In this document: in pieces, positions 1 to 9,146 of the stretch | How the letters are laid out: each line of letters begins with the position of its first letter | Numbering within the stretch: position 1 is the stretch's first letter | Assembly: GCF_000517385.1 (NCBI RefSeq) | Contig: NZ_BAUW01000005.1 | Coordinates: forward strand, 1-64,000 | From: Mesobacillus boroniphilus JCM 21738 | Lineage (GTDB): Bacteria > Bacillota > Bacilli > Bacillales > Cytobacillaceae | DNA: 64,000 nucleotides | Direction of reading: 5' to 3' | Program-made: the position numbers and the translations under genes | The notes under the pieces: model-generated | Databases searched by the model: none | Seen by the model: the letters and a program-made list of their open reading frames with translations, nothing else | What the model was told of the DNA's origin: nothing

Positions 1-126
1 TTTAGCTTAAGAAGGAATTCAACAAAAAAGCGTCAACCCTTCTTGAACTGCACCACAATCGTTAGATAATGTGTCTATAAATTGGGGTGCTGTTAATATA
101 AAGGGATAACGCTCTTGTTTACTTTA

Positions 127-1674
127 TTAATTACTTATAAAAGTAGCTAGTAGCTCCTTAACTTCTCTCAAAGAGACCTCTTGCGTAACTATTTCATACA
201 CAATCCCATCTTTTTCTCCTTTCAGGTGTATATTAGGTGTCCCATTTATTTCGTATACACTCCATTTTATTTCATTCAAAGTAAAGTTCTCTTTCTTTTC
301 TCCAAGTTCAGTGTTAAAATCTCCTGTTGTTCTTACTGCAGACTCATTAGGATAAATCCTTGTATAAAGTAACCGGGATCCCGAGCCTTGCTCTGTTTCT
401 GGCTTGTTAAAGCTATATACAACATAAGCTTGTTTTTGCCCCTTATATTCCTCAATACTAGACGAAAAAGGCGTTAATTTTGAATCCTTAAACTCATATA
501 AATAAGGAATTGTTTCTCGCTGAATTTCTAGTACTTTTTTTACGCTACTCATAACTGTGTCAGCATGTTCAATAACTTCAATATCCTTTTCTCTTTCATC
601 TTTTGTAATGCTACCCTGTATAAATCGTTCTTTATAGTTGTCTAAAATAGGTAAAAACTCTTCTTCTTCAAAAACTTATTAATAATAAGGGAAGAAGAAC
701 GTAAATAGCTTATTACATCTCCTGCATTATTATAAATTTCCTTTTTCAGAATGATTCCTGTATCTTTGTCAACCCAAATACGAAAGCGTTTTTCATTTGG
801 CTGGGCAAAGTTTGTCTCTCTAATACTTTCAGGTATATTACCGTAGATAACAATTGTGTTGTGGCCGATGAATTCTTCGTTTTGTTTTTCAATCTTCCAT
901 TGTTCAACATCTCTCAAATATTTTGCCGTAAATTCATAATCGAATAGATTACCACTGAATGGTGGCCTTTCTCTGAATTTTTCATCTGAATCATATAATT
1001 TATATAAATCGATTTCAAAGACATCATTTGCAGTAACTGTATCTTTTTTACCACTTAACTCATAGTTGTAAGAAACATAATCTTTTTGATTTTGATCTAA
1101 AGTCCAAACCATTTGGTGGTTATAATAATATTCATTTTCATAGGTCACAGAATTTTTATCTTCGGCGAAATTGTTTACTTTTTCATATCCACCAACTACG
1201 GTGGTATTACTATATTTGTACTCTACTTTTGTCTTACTTATTGAGCCATCATAAAAAGAATCAAAAGTTTCAAATGATCCAGATGCAGTTTTAAAAAAAT
1301 CTACCGAATTCAGTAGCCTTGTTACTATATCTTCCTTAGTCAAATTATCCAAATTCTCTTTTGGTTCAGGGAGAGTAATAGTGGAGGACTGCTCTTTTTC
1401 TTTTGGATCCTCTGTCTTATCGTTACTTGCAAGGTTCTCCATTTCAGATTGACCTAAATTATCCACTACAAAATAACTAATACCTGCAATAAAAAAAAGT
1501 AGTGAAGCAGATACTTAGTACAAACCCCACTTGAGGGAAACGTCTTTTCTTACTTTGAAAGTACTTGTTACCAAAACTTTTTCTCACTATTGCTTTGTTT
1601 TTTTCCTTGAAATCCAATTCTTTCAGTACAGTATCATCCATGTCTTTCTTTAAACTTTTAAACATATCAGTCAT
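127..1674 (-). CDS. Anti-sigma factor with LolA/RseB-like outer domain; frame broken twice
   Basis: Probable membrane-bound inhibitor of the ECF sigma factor encoded just upstream; its ATG at 1674 overlaps the sigma stop codon, so the two are translationally coupled. The first ~45 residues are charged and cytoplasmic (MTDMFKSLKKDMDDT). A membrane segment follows, but the frame breaks inside it at a run of eight T (about 1485). In the next frame it continues FIAGISYFVVDNLGQ and then a ~250-residue outer part rich in Tyr/Asp with motifs such as FRIWVDKDTGIILKKE, which recall MucB/RseB and LolA-fold lipoprotein-sorting domains. A second break near 665 (AAGTTTTTG) leads into a last frame ending at 127 (from VFEEEEFLPILDNYKE). 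Read across both breaks it is one ~515-residue protein. Sequencing error or true decay cannot be told apart here; the role is inferred from position and architecture. Confidence 0.6.
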
Positions 1675-2194
1675 TGCCTCTCCCTCCCTCTAACTTCTTT
1701 CTCAATAGAATCCTTCCTCTAAATAGCCTAGATTTAATTGTTTGGTTACTAATCCCTAATAGCTGAGTTATTTGCTGGTAAGTAAATTCTTCATAATAAA
1801 AAAGAATGATGACTTCACGGTACTTAACTGGTAATTCTAATACAAACTGTGAAAGTTCTTTTCTGAACTCACTGTCGACTAAATCCGACTCTGGTGTTTT
1901 TTTACTAATACTACTGTTAGGGAAGAAATTATTAATTACAATATTCCTAAAGCTCCAACTTCTTAATCTATCCTTACATAGATTTACTGTAATTGAGTAG
2001 AGCCACGTTTGATAAGATGATTCATTACGGAAGGTATCCAAATTTCGGTAACACTTAATGAACACCTCTTGAGCTAAATCCTCTGCATGTTGTTCCTCTC
2101 TTAAATATGTAAATGCAAGTCTGACGATTTTTTTTCCGTATTCATTCATCAACCATTCAACGGTTTCTTCTTTTGAATAGCGAATTGGATCCAT
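1667..2194 (-). CDS. ECF-type RNA polymerase sigma factor
   Basis: Extracytoplasmic-function sigma factor of about 175 residues. Region 2 is visible as AFTYLREEQHAEDLAQEVFIKCYRNLDTF followed by the -10-binding helix SSYQTWLYSITVNLCKDRLR; region 4 carries LPVKYREVIILFYYEEFTYQQITQLLGISNQTIKSRLFRGR, the -35-recognition HTH. I choose ATG 2194 because AAAGAGG lies 6 bases upstream; an in-frame ATG at 2218 has no such site. The stop codon overlaps the start of the anti-sigma gene. An ECF-type promoter upstream suggests autoregulation. It resembles the SigV/SigX/SigM group in general, but I cannot assign it to one, so no symbol is given. Confidence 0.85.
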   Translation of the reverse strand: MDPIRYSKEETVEWLMNEYGKKIVRLAFTYLREEQHAEDLAQEVFIKCYRNLDTFRNESSYQTWLYSITVNLCKDRLRSWSFRNIVINNFFPNSSISKKTPESDLVDSEFRKELSQFVLELPVKYREVIILFYYEEFTYQQITQLLGISNQTIKSRLFRGRILLRKKLEGGRGND

Positions 2195-2241
2195 TTCTAA
2201 CCTCTTTTTTATTAACATGATTCACACCCTCTCAAACTTTA

Positions 2242-2267
2242 GACGAATCCCGAAAGAAATGGTTGTA
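2242..2267 (-). promoter_or_regulatory. Candidate ECF autoregulatory promoter
   Basis: Reading the minus strand, TACAAC is followed after 16 bases by CGTC, about 50 bases before the sigma gene start. This matches the AAC / CGTC pattern of Bacillus ECF promoters in spacing and core bases. Inference from the motif only. Confidence 0.45.
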
Positions 2268-2595
2268 AAATTTATAGGAACGTTAGAAAAGTTCAACTAA
2301 ACGTAACTTCTAACCATTTTAAACATCTACACTAGATCAGCATTTCGATTTTATGGTGAAAGATAAGTCGTTGAATAGCCAACACTTGTCCTCAACAGAA
2401 AAGAACTTACAGAACATAATTAATAGTTAATCAACATATAATATATTTTCCTATTCATCTAACTGCACCTAAAACGCAAAAGGAACTGCCGAATTCAACA
2501 GTCCCTGTTCCGCTAGAGTTAGCAATAGGTAAGCGTTTGATGTAATCTCCGGCTTTTCCCCTGCTCTGCAATATAAGAAAATCAATGGAAAAGTA

Positions 2596-2637
2596 GAAGG
2601 AAACATTTAAAAGGAGCACCTCCAAAATGTTTCCTTC
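2596..2637. repeat. Perfect 13-bp inverted repeat with nested hairpin
   Basis: GAAGGAAACATTT (2596-2608) is exactly inverted at 2625-2637. The 16-base loop holds a second small stem (GGAG/CTCC), so the whole unit could form a 42-base cruciform or RNA hairpin. It lies in the 600-bp gap before the Tn554-like genes, where I see no gene. No T-tract follows. Confidence 0.6.
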
Positions 2638-2670
2638 TTAAACTAAAAGCTGGTTATATGTAGTATACCA

Positions 2671-2716
2671 GGGCGTAGTATTTAACGTTAATAACGTTAG
2701 ATATTACGCCCTTTTT
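2671..2716 (+). terminator. Strong hairpin with T-tract upstream of tnpA
   Basis: GGGCGTAGTATTTAACGTT (2671-2689) pairs almost perfectly with AACGTTAGATATTACGCCC (2693-2711) and is followed by TTTTTG. It could insulate the transposition genes from outside transcription, as often seen at transposon edges, or mark the left boundary of the element. Confidence 0.6.
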
Positions 2717-2820
2717 GTTTCTTTATTTACAACATATATTTAGTAGAGAAATATAGTAAACATAGTTACCATAGAAAGAATAACAAGAATACATCACTAT
2801 TGTATCTGGAGGTGATGTTA

Positions 2821-3893
2821 ATGAAAGTGCAAGAGGTTTTAATTAATGACAAAAGGAGATATTTGCTTCTTGATGGGGATAACAAACCTGTCGTTCCTGT
2901 ATTAAGGTTTCTTAAATATCTAGATAACATTGGAAAAGCTGAAAATACATTAAAGTCATACTGTCATTATTTAAAATTTTACTTTCAATTTTTAAACGAA
3001 AAGAAAAAAGAGTACAAAGAAGTAGATCTTAACCTTCTGGCGGAGTATATATCTTGCTGAGAAGCCCATATCAATCTACTAAAGTAGTTCAATTTCAACC
3101 AACAAAAGCGAGGAGATCTGAACGAACAGTTAATACTATGGTGACTTGCGTTCAGAGTTTCTACGATTATCTGATGCGAATTGAAGATTATGAAAAGGAT
3201 CTATCCGAAAAGACAAAAAAGCAGGTGATTGGGAATCACCGATCATTCAAACCCTTTCTACATCATATCTCAAAGGGGAAGCCACTTGATAAAAACATTT
3301 TAAAAATCAAAGAACCTCGAAGAGCAGTTTTAACACTTACAAAGAATCAGGTCCAAATTATTCATGATGCGTGTAGCAATATTCGAGATGCATTATTGGT
3401 TCGTATTTTGTATGAAGGTGGTCTTAGAATTGGAGAGGCATTATCTTTATGGATTGAGGACTTTGATATTAGCTCTACCTCTATTCAAGTACGTGAGTCT
3501 AAGACTGTTAATGGCAGAGGAAGAAAAGTATATGTATCTGGCGATACAATGAATGTTTTTCAAGATTATTTAATTGATTATCATGATGCAGATACCAATC
3601 ATGTCTTTATAATTTTAACTGGTCCTAATAAGGGAGAACCATTAAATTATCAAGCAGCTTTCGATGTAATTAAACGTATAAGAAAGAAAACTCAGATTGA
3701 TATTACACCTCATATGTTAAGGCATACTTATGCCACTGAGCTTCATGAACAAGGAGTAGAGGTATCAATCATACAAAAGCTGTTAGGACACGCACAAGTA
3801 CAAACAACGATACAAACATATGTCCATCCAACGGATGAAACAATTCGAAAAGAGTGGCTGAAAGCCCAAGAGAACATGAAGGGTGAGAATTAA
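2821..3893 (+). CDS. tnpA: TnpA-like tyrosine recombinase (frame broken once)
   Basis: Site-specific recombinase of ~357 residues. The ATG at 2821 has GGAGGTGA 5 bases upstream; an earlier ATG at 2800 lacks this. The N-terminal SAM-like DNA-binding region runs to LAEYIS, where the frame breaks at ~3056; adding one G (TTGCTG to TTGGCTG) restores LAEYISWLRSPYQ and joins it to the catalytic part. The catalytic Arg is in YEGGLRIGEALSL, the His-Arg box is HMLRHTYATELHEQG, and the nucleophile Tyr is in TTIQTYVHP. The stop codon overlaps the GTG start of tnpB. In Tn554 this protein acts with TnpB at both ends during transposition. The break is more likely a sequencing deletion than inactivation. Confidence 0.75.
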
Positions 3894-5868
3894 GGTGAAG
3901 TTAAACCAAGAAATTAAAAAGGAAGCAAAATACCTACGACACGAACAAATTGAGAAAGAGCTACAAGGGTATTGGAAAGATGACCGTTGGGATTCAATAG
4001 AATGCCCTCTTTACACTAGCGAAACCAATATCAATAAACAAGTTGTTAAGTTTAACTCCAAATTAAATACTAGAATAACAAATGAATTGAAATACTATTT
4101 TTTCAAACGTCTAACTGAATCAGTTTTAAAAATGGAGACAGTATGGGGAAGGTCTTCAGCAATAAATAGATTACAAGAGTTTATTTTGAAGTTTTATCCA
4201 AATACCAATTCAATACTAGACATTTCATACGAGAAATTTTTGTTCCACTATAAAACTTACCTTTTCGAAGATGGTTGTAGTAAGTTAACTGTAAAAGGTT
4301 ATGTGCAGTTATATAATCGAATTCATGCATTCTTTCTTGATTGGTATGATGAACGGAGCGAAACTGAAAAGGACATCTGGAATGTCCGTAAATTAGGGAT
4401 TGATTACAATCAGAGCACCTCTAATGATTGTACATTGAATTTCAATTTAGTCCCTACTCCTTTTAAGGATCTATTAAAAAAGTATATTAAAAACCGTGTC
4501 TTAATACAAGAAAGCCTTGGCTGGGGATCAGCGATTCAAAATATAGCAAAGCTACCAGTCTTCTTCAACTTCATTCATGAGAAGTATCCTAATTGGGTAA
4601 GCTTGGAGCAATTAAGCAGAAATGATATTGAGCAGTTTATTGAATTCTTACGAACTCACCCTATGGGAGGAAATAGTCACTATAAGGGACAAGCCCCTTC
4701 GGACAACTATATAAACCGTTCTATAATTTTCCTGGAGACTTTCATTGAATATTTACAAAGATTTGAATGGGATGAAGCTCCAATAAAGCCTGTTAGATTA
4801 CTGATTTTCCCTGAAGACAAACCTAAATTACCTCCTAAATCGAAGGATAATGTTAAATATATATCCGACTTTGTGTGGGAGCAGATAATGAATCATATGG
4901 AAAAGCTACCTGAAGAAATAAGACAAATTATATTATTATTAGAGGCAACTGGTTTTAGAATTTCAGACACTTGCGCTCTAAAGATAGATTGCTTGATTCA
5001 AAAGGAAGATGGTTGGTGGATTGTTGGTGAGCAGCGTAAAGTTAAGGATAAAGCACATCGAGTTCCTATCTCTGAAGAGATAGCAAAAGTAATCCTTACA
5101 CAACAGGAATTAACTAAACGTAAATCAACACTTGAAAATAATCCTTTAAATTATCTATTTCCCACTTATAGTGGTAGTAGAAAAGGTCAACCAATTTCAA
5201 GAGAAAACGTAGTCAATAATCTAAATAAAATAGCTTTAGAAAATAATATAGTCGATCAAAAAGGGAGTATATACCGATGCAAGCCACATGCCTTCAGGCA
5301 TCGATTTGGAGTGAACCTAATCAATAACGGAATGAATATTATACATGTACAAAAGCTTATGGCTCATGCGAGCCCAGAGATGACACTAGTTTATGCCCAG
5401 ATTCATGATACTACTCTTCGTAAAGAATGGGAAAAGGCTTCAAATAATGGAGCCGTAAAGCTTCAGCAAGGAGGTCAAGTAGTCTCTACTACATTAGAAC
5501 AACAAGCTGATGATAATGGATTAGAGCTGGAATGGATCCGTCATAACTTAAATTCAATTCGGTTGGATCATGGATTTTGTATTAAAAGTCCAAAAAATAA
5601 TTGTGATTATTTAGAGCAGACAATAGAGCCACCCTGTATAAAAAACAGTTGTCGCAGTTTCCATGTAGATCAGACGTTTCTAGATTTCTATAACGACCAA
5701 ATTCTTAAAATGGAATCTGATATTGAGATATATCAAAAGTCAGGTAGAAATAGATCAGCAGAAATTATTGAGCCAAAATTGAAAAAGTACGAAGAAATTA
5801 GAGATGGAATTATAAATAATGGTGGGATTTATGGACTCCCCAAAACAAGAAGAGAATTGAGAAACTGA
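3883..5868 (+). CDS. tnpB: TnpB-like tyrosine recombinase
   Basis: Large tyrosine recombinase of 661 residues, the size of Tn554 TnpB. It starts with GTG 3883, inside the end of tnpA, so the two are probably translationally coupled. The N-terminal ~330 residues are the DNA-binding arm; the catalytic domain has the first Arg in LLEATGFRISDTCALKID, HAFRHRFGVNLINNG as the His-x-x-Arg box, and the Tyr in MTLVYAQIHD. The C-terminus carries a Cys-rich patch (CIKSPKNNCDY, CIKNSCRSF) that may bind zinc, as in other TnpB proteins of this family. The frame is intact. Confidence 0.8.
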   Translation: MRIKVKLNQEIKKEAKYLRHEQIEKELQGYWKDDRWDSIECPLYTSETNINKQVVKFNSKLNTRITNELKYYFFKRLTESVLKMETVWGRSSAINRLQEFILKFYPNTNSILDISYEKFLFHYKTYLFEDGCSKLTVKGYVQLYNRIHAFFLDWYDERSETEKDIWNVRKLGIDYNQSTSNDCTLNFNLVPTPFKDLLKKYIKNRVLIQESLGWGSAIQNIAKLPVFFNFIHEKYPNWVSLEQLSRNDIEQFIEFLRTHPMGGNSHYKGQAPSDNYINRSIIFLETFIEYLQRFEWDEAPIKPVRLLIFPEDKPKLPPKSKDNVKYISDFVWEQIMNHMEKLPEEIRQIILLLEATGFRISDTCALKIDCLIQKEDGWWIVGEQRKVKDKAHRVPISEEIAKVILTQQELTKRKSTLENNPLNYLFPTYSGSRKGQPISRENVVNNLNKIALENNIVDQKGSIYRCKPHAFRHRFGVNLINNGMNIIHVQKLMAHASPEMTLVYAQIHDTTLRKEWEKASNNGAVKLQQGGQVVSTTLEQQADDNGLELEWIRHNLNSIRLDHGFCIKSPKNNCDYLEQTIEPPCIKNSCRSFHVDQTFLDFYNDQILKMESDIEIYQKSGRNRSAEIIEPKLKKYEEIRDGIINNGGIYGLPKTRRELRN

Positions 5869-5880
5869 ATTTAGAAAGAG

Positions 5881-6276
5881 ATGAAATACATGGCAAATAA
5901 GAATCCGAATACAGAACCACTACTTCGAAGTATCGAAGATAAGAAGCAAAAAGCAAAGCAGAAGGTTGAAAGTACCATTAAAGAAATGATTAAACAAAAC
6001 GAAAAGATAAATTTTAATTCTGTATCAGCAAAATCGGGAGTATCGAAACCTTTTTTATATAAATACATCGAGATCAAGTCTAGGATTGAAACATTAAGAA
6101 AACAGGAAGAAAAATTAGATTCACCGAATCAAGTAAAGCGAAACATGACAGAACATTCTAAGGATGTGATAATTGCATCCCTTCGAAAGAAAGTGAAGCA
6201 TCTCGAAGAAGAAAATAAGAAATTGAAGGACCAATTAAAGGTCGATTGGGCAGCAATTTATAATGAAATCGATTAA
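5881..6276 (+). CDS. tnpC: TnpC-like accessory transposition protein
   Basis: 131-residue, highly charged protein 12 bases downstream of tnpB. It holds a short HTH-like stretch (INFNSVSAKSGVSKPFLYKY) and ends in a coiled coil (IASLRKKVKHLEEENKKLKDQL). This is the pattern of Tn554 TnpC / DUF6262 proteins, which influence orientation and efficiency of insertion but are not catalytic. Identity rests on order, size and motif style. Confidence 0.7.
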   Translation: MKYMANKNPNTEPLLRSIEDKKQKAKQKVESTIKEMIKQNEKINFNSVSAKSGVSKPFLYKYIEIKSRIETLRKQEEKLDSPNQVKRNMTEHSKDVIIASLRKKVKHLEEENKKLKDQLKVDWAAIYNEID

Positions 6277-6310
6277 AGTAAACCATATCTTTAATAACAT
6301 GTAAACATAG

Positions 6311-6336
6311 AATGAGGTTCCGTCGAACCTCATTTT
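6311..6336 (+). terminator. Terminator of the tnpABC operon
   Basis: AATGAGGTTC-cgtc-GAACCTCATT followed by TTTT, 35 bases after the tnpC stop. Confidence 0.8.
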
Positions 6337-6709
6337 TACCCATGATACTATATATAAGGGGCAGTTTAGTTTAAGTGTAATGCTTCACAACTTCGAAAAA
6401 TAAAAACCACCCGTGAGAACGAGGCCACTGAAAAAGTCCTTAAAGAATAGCTTAGAAAAATTGGCCGGTTGATTTCCACTCCAGGATGCTTCGCTTTCCG
6501 CGGGGCGTGCGGTGAGCCTCCTGCGCTAAAGCGCCTGCGGGGTCTCACCTGTCCCGCTGATCCCGCAGGAGTCTACGCACCTTCCGTTCCAATCAACCTA
6601 GAGCTATAAACCAATCACTTTAATAGAACGTCCAGATTCCTATCTTTTTAGGGATTTGGACGTTCTTTGTTTTATAATGGAGTTAGACTATTTGAAATGG
6701 GTGGTTCCA

Positions 6710-8176
6710 ATGATGCCAGTACAACAATCGATCAAGCTAAGTCCTTATATGGGTCTCTATGACCTCATCGTGCCAAAGGATAATACATTGCGACGGATAA
6801 ATGATCTGGTCGACTTTTCCTTTGTTTATAAAGAGCTTAAGGATAATTATTGTCTTGATAATGGTCGGAACGCAATTGACCCCATTCGTATGTTCAAATA
6901 CCTATTATTAAAAACCATCCATGACCTTTCAGACGTGGATATTGTGGATCGTTCCAAATACGACATGTCCTTCAAATATTTCCTGGACATGACTCCAGAA
7001 GAGGAAGTCATTGACCCGAGCTCCCTCACTAAATTCCGTAAATTAAGGTTGAAGAATGTTAATCTTCTGGACTTGCTTATTAATAAAACGGTTGAGATTG
7101 CTTTAGAAAAAGAGATTATCAAAAGTAAGTCCATTATTGTCGACGCGACTCATACAAAATCCCGATATAATCAGATGAAACCGAAGGAAGTCCTAATGGA
7201 GCGTTCCAAGAAGTTGAGGAAGGCAATCTACCAAATCGATGAATCCATGAAATCCAAATTCCCTTCCAAGACAAGGACGGATGTGTTGGAGGATGAGATT
7301 GCCTATTCACAAAAACTCATTGAAGTAATAGAAAAGGAAGAAACCCTCATTCAATACCCAGCCATAAAGGAGCAGCTTAACCTATTGAAAGAGACGGTCG
7401 CAGATGATGTTGAACAGCTAAATTGTTCAAAAGATCAGGATGCAAAAGTTGGCCACAAGACCTCAGATTCTTCTTTCTTTGGATACAAGACACACTTGGC
7501 GATGAGCGAGGAACGAATCATTACGGCAGCTGTCCTTACGACGGGTGAGAAAAATGATGGCAAACAGCTTCAAACCCTGATTGAGAAAAGCGAAAAAGCA
7601 GGCATCCAAGTCGAGGCTGTCATTGGCGATGCAGCGTATTCAGAAAAAGAGAATATTATCTACAGTAATACAAACAAAATCAACTTGGTCGCAAAATTGA
7701 ATCCGAATATTACCCAAGGCGCTCGTAGTAAGGAAGATGAATTCGAATTCAATAAAGACGCTGGGATGTATGTTTGTAAAGCAGGACACCTCGCAATCAG
7801 GAAGGCAAGAAACGGAAAGAAAAACACTGGCAAAAACGGTAAGAATCAGGTGGATACCTATTATTTTGATATTGAAAAGTGCAAGCGTTGCCCATTTAGT
7901 GATGGCTGTTATAAAGAAGGAGCGAAAAGCAAGACGTATTCCGTTTCAATAAAGTCGACTGAACACTCACAGCAGGCAAAGTTTCAGGAAAGTGAGTACT
8001 TTAAGGAGAAATCCAAGGAACGGTATAAAATAGAGGCGAAAAATAGCGAGTTAAAACACAGACACGGGTATGATGTAGCCAAATCCTCGGGTCTATTGGG
8101 CATGGAGATGCAAGGTGCAATGGCCATTTTTACGGTCAATTTAAAAAGAATTCTAAAACTGACAGAGCAACAATAG
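6710..8176 (+). CDS. IS1182-family DDE transposase
   Basis: About 488 residues from the ATG at 6710, which is preceded by GGGTGG; in-frame ATGs at 6656 and 6677 would add up to 18 residues. The N-terminal part (SPYMGLYDLIVPKDNTL, then RMFKYLLLKTIHDLSDVDIV) is the DUF772 region typical of IS1182/IS5-type transposases. DDE residues are likely the Asp of IIVDATHTKSR, the Asp of VIGDAAYSE and a Glu in YKIEAKNSELKHRHG. A Cys cluster (CKAGH, CKRCPFSDGC) between them is also usual in the family. The frame is intact, so the copy may be active. Confidence 0.85.
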   Translation: MMPVQQSIKLSPYMGLYDLIVPKDNTLRRINDLVDFSFVYKELKDNYCLDNGRNAIDPIRMFKYLLLKTIHDLSDVDIVDRSKYDMSFKYFLDMTPEEEVIDPSSLTKFRKLRLKNVNLLDLLINKTVEIALEKEIIKSKSIIVDATHTKSRYNQMKPKEVLMERSKKLRKAIYQIDESMKSKFPSKTRTDVLEDEIAYSQKLIEVIEKEETLIQYPAIKEQLNLLKETVADDVEQLNCSKDQDAKVGHKTSDSSFFGYKTHLAMSEERIITAAVLTTGEKNDGKQLQTLIEKSEKAGIQVEAVIGDAAYSEKENIIYSNTNKINLVAKLNPNITQGARSKEDEFEFNKDAGMYVCKAGHLAIRKARNGKKNTGKNGKNQVDTYYFDIEKCKRCPFSDGCYKEGAKSKTYSVSIKSTEHSQQAKFQESEYFKEKSKERYKIEAKNSELKHRHGYDVAKSSGLLGMEMQGAMAIFTVNLKRILKLTEQQ

Positions 8177-8200
8177 AGCAAAAGAGGACAAAAAATAACA

Positions 8201-8246
8201 AAAAAGCCGATGCAATTCCAAAAATATGGAATTGCATCGGCTTTTT
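8201..8246 (+). terminator. Terminator of the IS1182 transposase gene
   Basis: AAAAAGCCGATGCAATTCC paired with GGAATTGCATCGGCTTTTT around an 8-base loop, 24 bases after the transposase stop. Confidence 0.85.
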
Positions 8247-8421
8247 CATTTAGGTGCTCAAGAAAATCTAAAAAATCGGCAGATTTTCAGTGGCCTGGTG
8301 AGAACGGGTGGTTTTCTCTGCGGCTGAAAGCCTTTGTTACTGACCAAACCCTAAAGGGCTACTGAAGGGCTCGCCATTTGTACTACTTCTACTGGCCAGA
8401 CCTCAAAGGCCTTCTTCCCTC

Positions 8422-8903
8422 TTAACTTCGTTTCTTTTTCTTTACTTCTTCACCGGTGAATGGATCAATGTATTCCATCATCGTTAATTGTTCTGCCACT
8501 ATATCATCTTGAATTTGATTGCGTATATATTCTTCTATCACCTTTTTGTTTCTCCCAACGGTATCTACATAATAGCCTGTACACCAGAATTTGCGATTCA
8601 ATACTTATATTTGAGATTTGCGTGTCGATCAAATATCATTAAACTACTTTTGCCTTTTAAGTACCCGACAAATGCGGATACACTAAGTTTTGGTGGTATA
8701 CTCACTAACATATGCACGTGATCCTTGCACGCTGTTGCCTCAATAATTTCTACGCCTTTTCTTTCACATAATTTACGCAGTATTTCTCCAATATCTTTTT
8801 TGATTTTCCCATAAATAATCTGCCTTCTATACTTAGGAGCAAATACAATGTGATACTTACAATTCCAGGTAGTGTGTGCTAAACTATTATTGTCTTTTGA
8901 CAT
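8422..8903 (-). CDS. IS200-type TnpA (Y1 transposase), frame broken once
   Basis: Starts at ATG 8903 behind GGAGG (MSKDNNSLAHTTWNCKYHIVFAPKYRR). The HUH motif is HVHMLVSIPPKLS. The frame ends early after LKYKY near 8600; one added G (TATTG to TATTGG) gives LKYKYWNRKFWCTGYYVDTVGRN, which supplies the catalytic Tyr, and continues to the stop at 8422 (EYIDPFTGEEVKKKKRS). Read this way it is ~160 residues, normal for the family. It works as a dimer on single-stranded DNA of replication forks. Confidence 0.75.
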
Positions 8904-8998
8904 GAAACTTCCTCCGTGCTGATATTTTGGTTGGCGAACCATAAAATATTTTAGCACCATGAGGGAGTTTTTTTAATACCACGCTGAAAGATTTTTGG

Positions 8999-9021
8999 AA
9001 CCCCGGGCCTAGCCCGGGGTT
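8999..9021. repeat. GC-rich hairpin at the IS200-type element end
   Basis: Perfect 10-bp stem with a 3-base loop, followed on the plus strand by TTTT. It may be the subterminal transposase-recognition hairpin and also block incoming transcription. Confidence 0.6.
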
Positions 9022-9032
9022 TTCATTTTACA

Positions 9033-9069
9033 AATAAAAAGTCCTTCGAGATAATTATCTCAAAGGACT
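9033..9069 (-). terminator. Terminator after minJ
   Basis: AGTCCTTTGAGATAATTATCTCGAAGGACT on the minus strand (near-perfect palindrome, split here as stem AGTCCTT/GAGATAA and its inverse) followed by TTTTTATT. Confidence 0.8.
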
Positions 9070-9146
9070 AATCAGTTTTCCAAAGAATTTTTACAATTTT
9101 TCCAATTAATTTTGACAAGTTTCCAATCAATTTTGAAAACCTACAA

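Larger units (their letters stand above)
2821..6276 (+). mobile_element. Tn554-like transposition module (tnpA-tnpB-tnpC)
   Basis: Two different tyrosine recombinases and a small coiled-coil protein in the order, sizes and tight coupling of Tn554 TnpA (361 aa), TnpB (630 aa) and TnpC (125 aa). Tn554-type elements have no terminal inverted repeats, so I cannot place the true ends. No cargo gene is recognisable between tnpC and the IS1182-type element, so this may be a reduced or end-truncated copy. Confidence 0.75.
6422..8297 (+). mobile_element. IS1182-family insertion sequence
   Basis: Bounded by inverted ends AGGCCACTGAAAA (6422-6434) and TTTTCAGTGGCCT (8284-8296). The 9 bases GTGAGAACG occur on both sides (6413-6421 and 8298-8306), a probable target duplication. 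Removing the IS and one copy leaves AAAACCACCCGT-gaga-ACGGGTGGTTTT, a hairpin, so the IS went into a stem-loop. The first ~280 bases hold a GC-rich fold bounded by GGTTGATT (about 6469) and its inverse AATCAACC (about 6592), probably insulating the transposase gene from outside readthrough. Confidence 0.8.
8298..9025 (-). mobile_element. IS200/IS605-type element, end interrupted by the IS1182 copy
   Basis: Carries a single Y1 (HUH) transposase. IS200 elements have subterminal hairpins instead of inverted repeats. One hairpin, AACCCCGGGC-cta-GCCCGGGGTT, is at 8999-9021, upstream of the transposase. The other may be the AAAACCACCCGT...ACGGGTGGTTTT stem that the IS1182 element split, whose outer arm is now at about 6402-6421. 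If so, this is a nested insertion. The outer limits are inferred. Confidence 0.55.

Noticed and set aside
2539-2544. GATGTA hexamer upstream of tnpA, identical to the Tn554 core crossover sequence.
   Set aside because: A hexamer is expected by chance in this space, and no matching copy at the other end could be placed.
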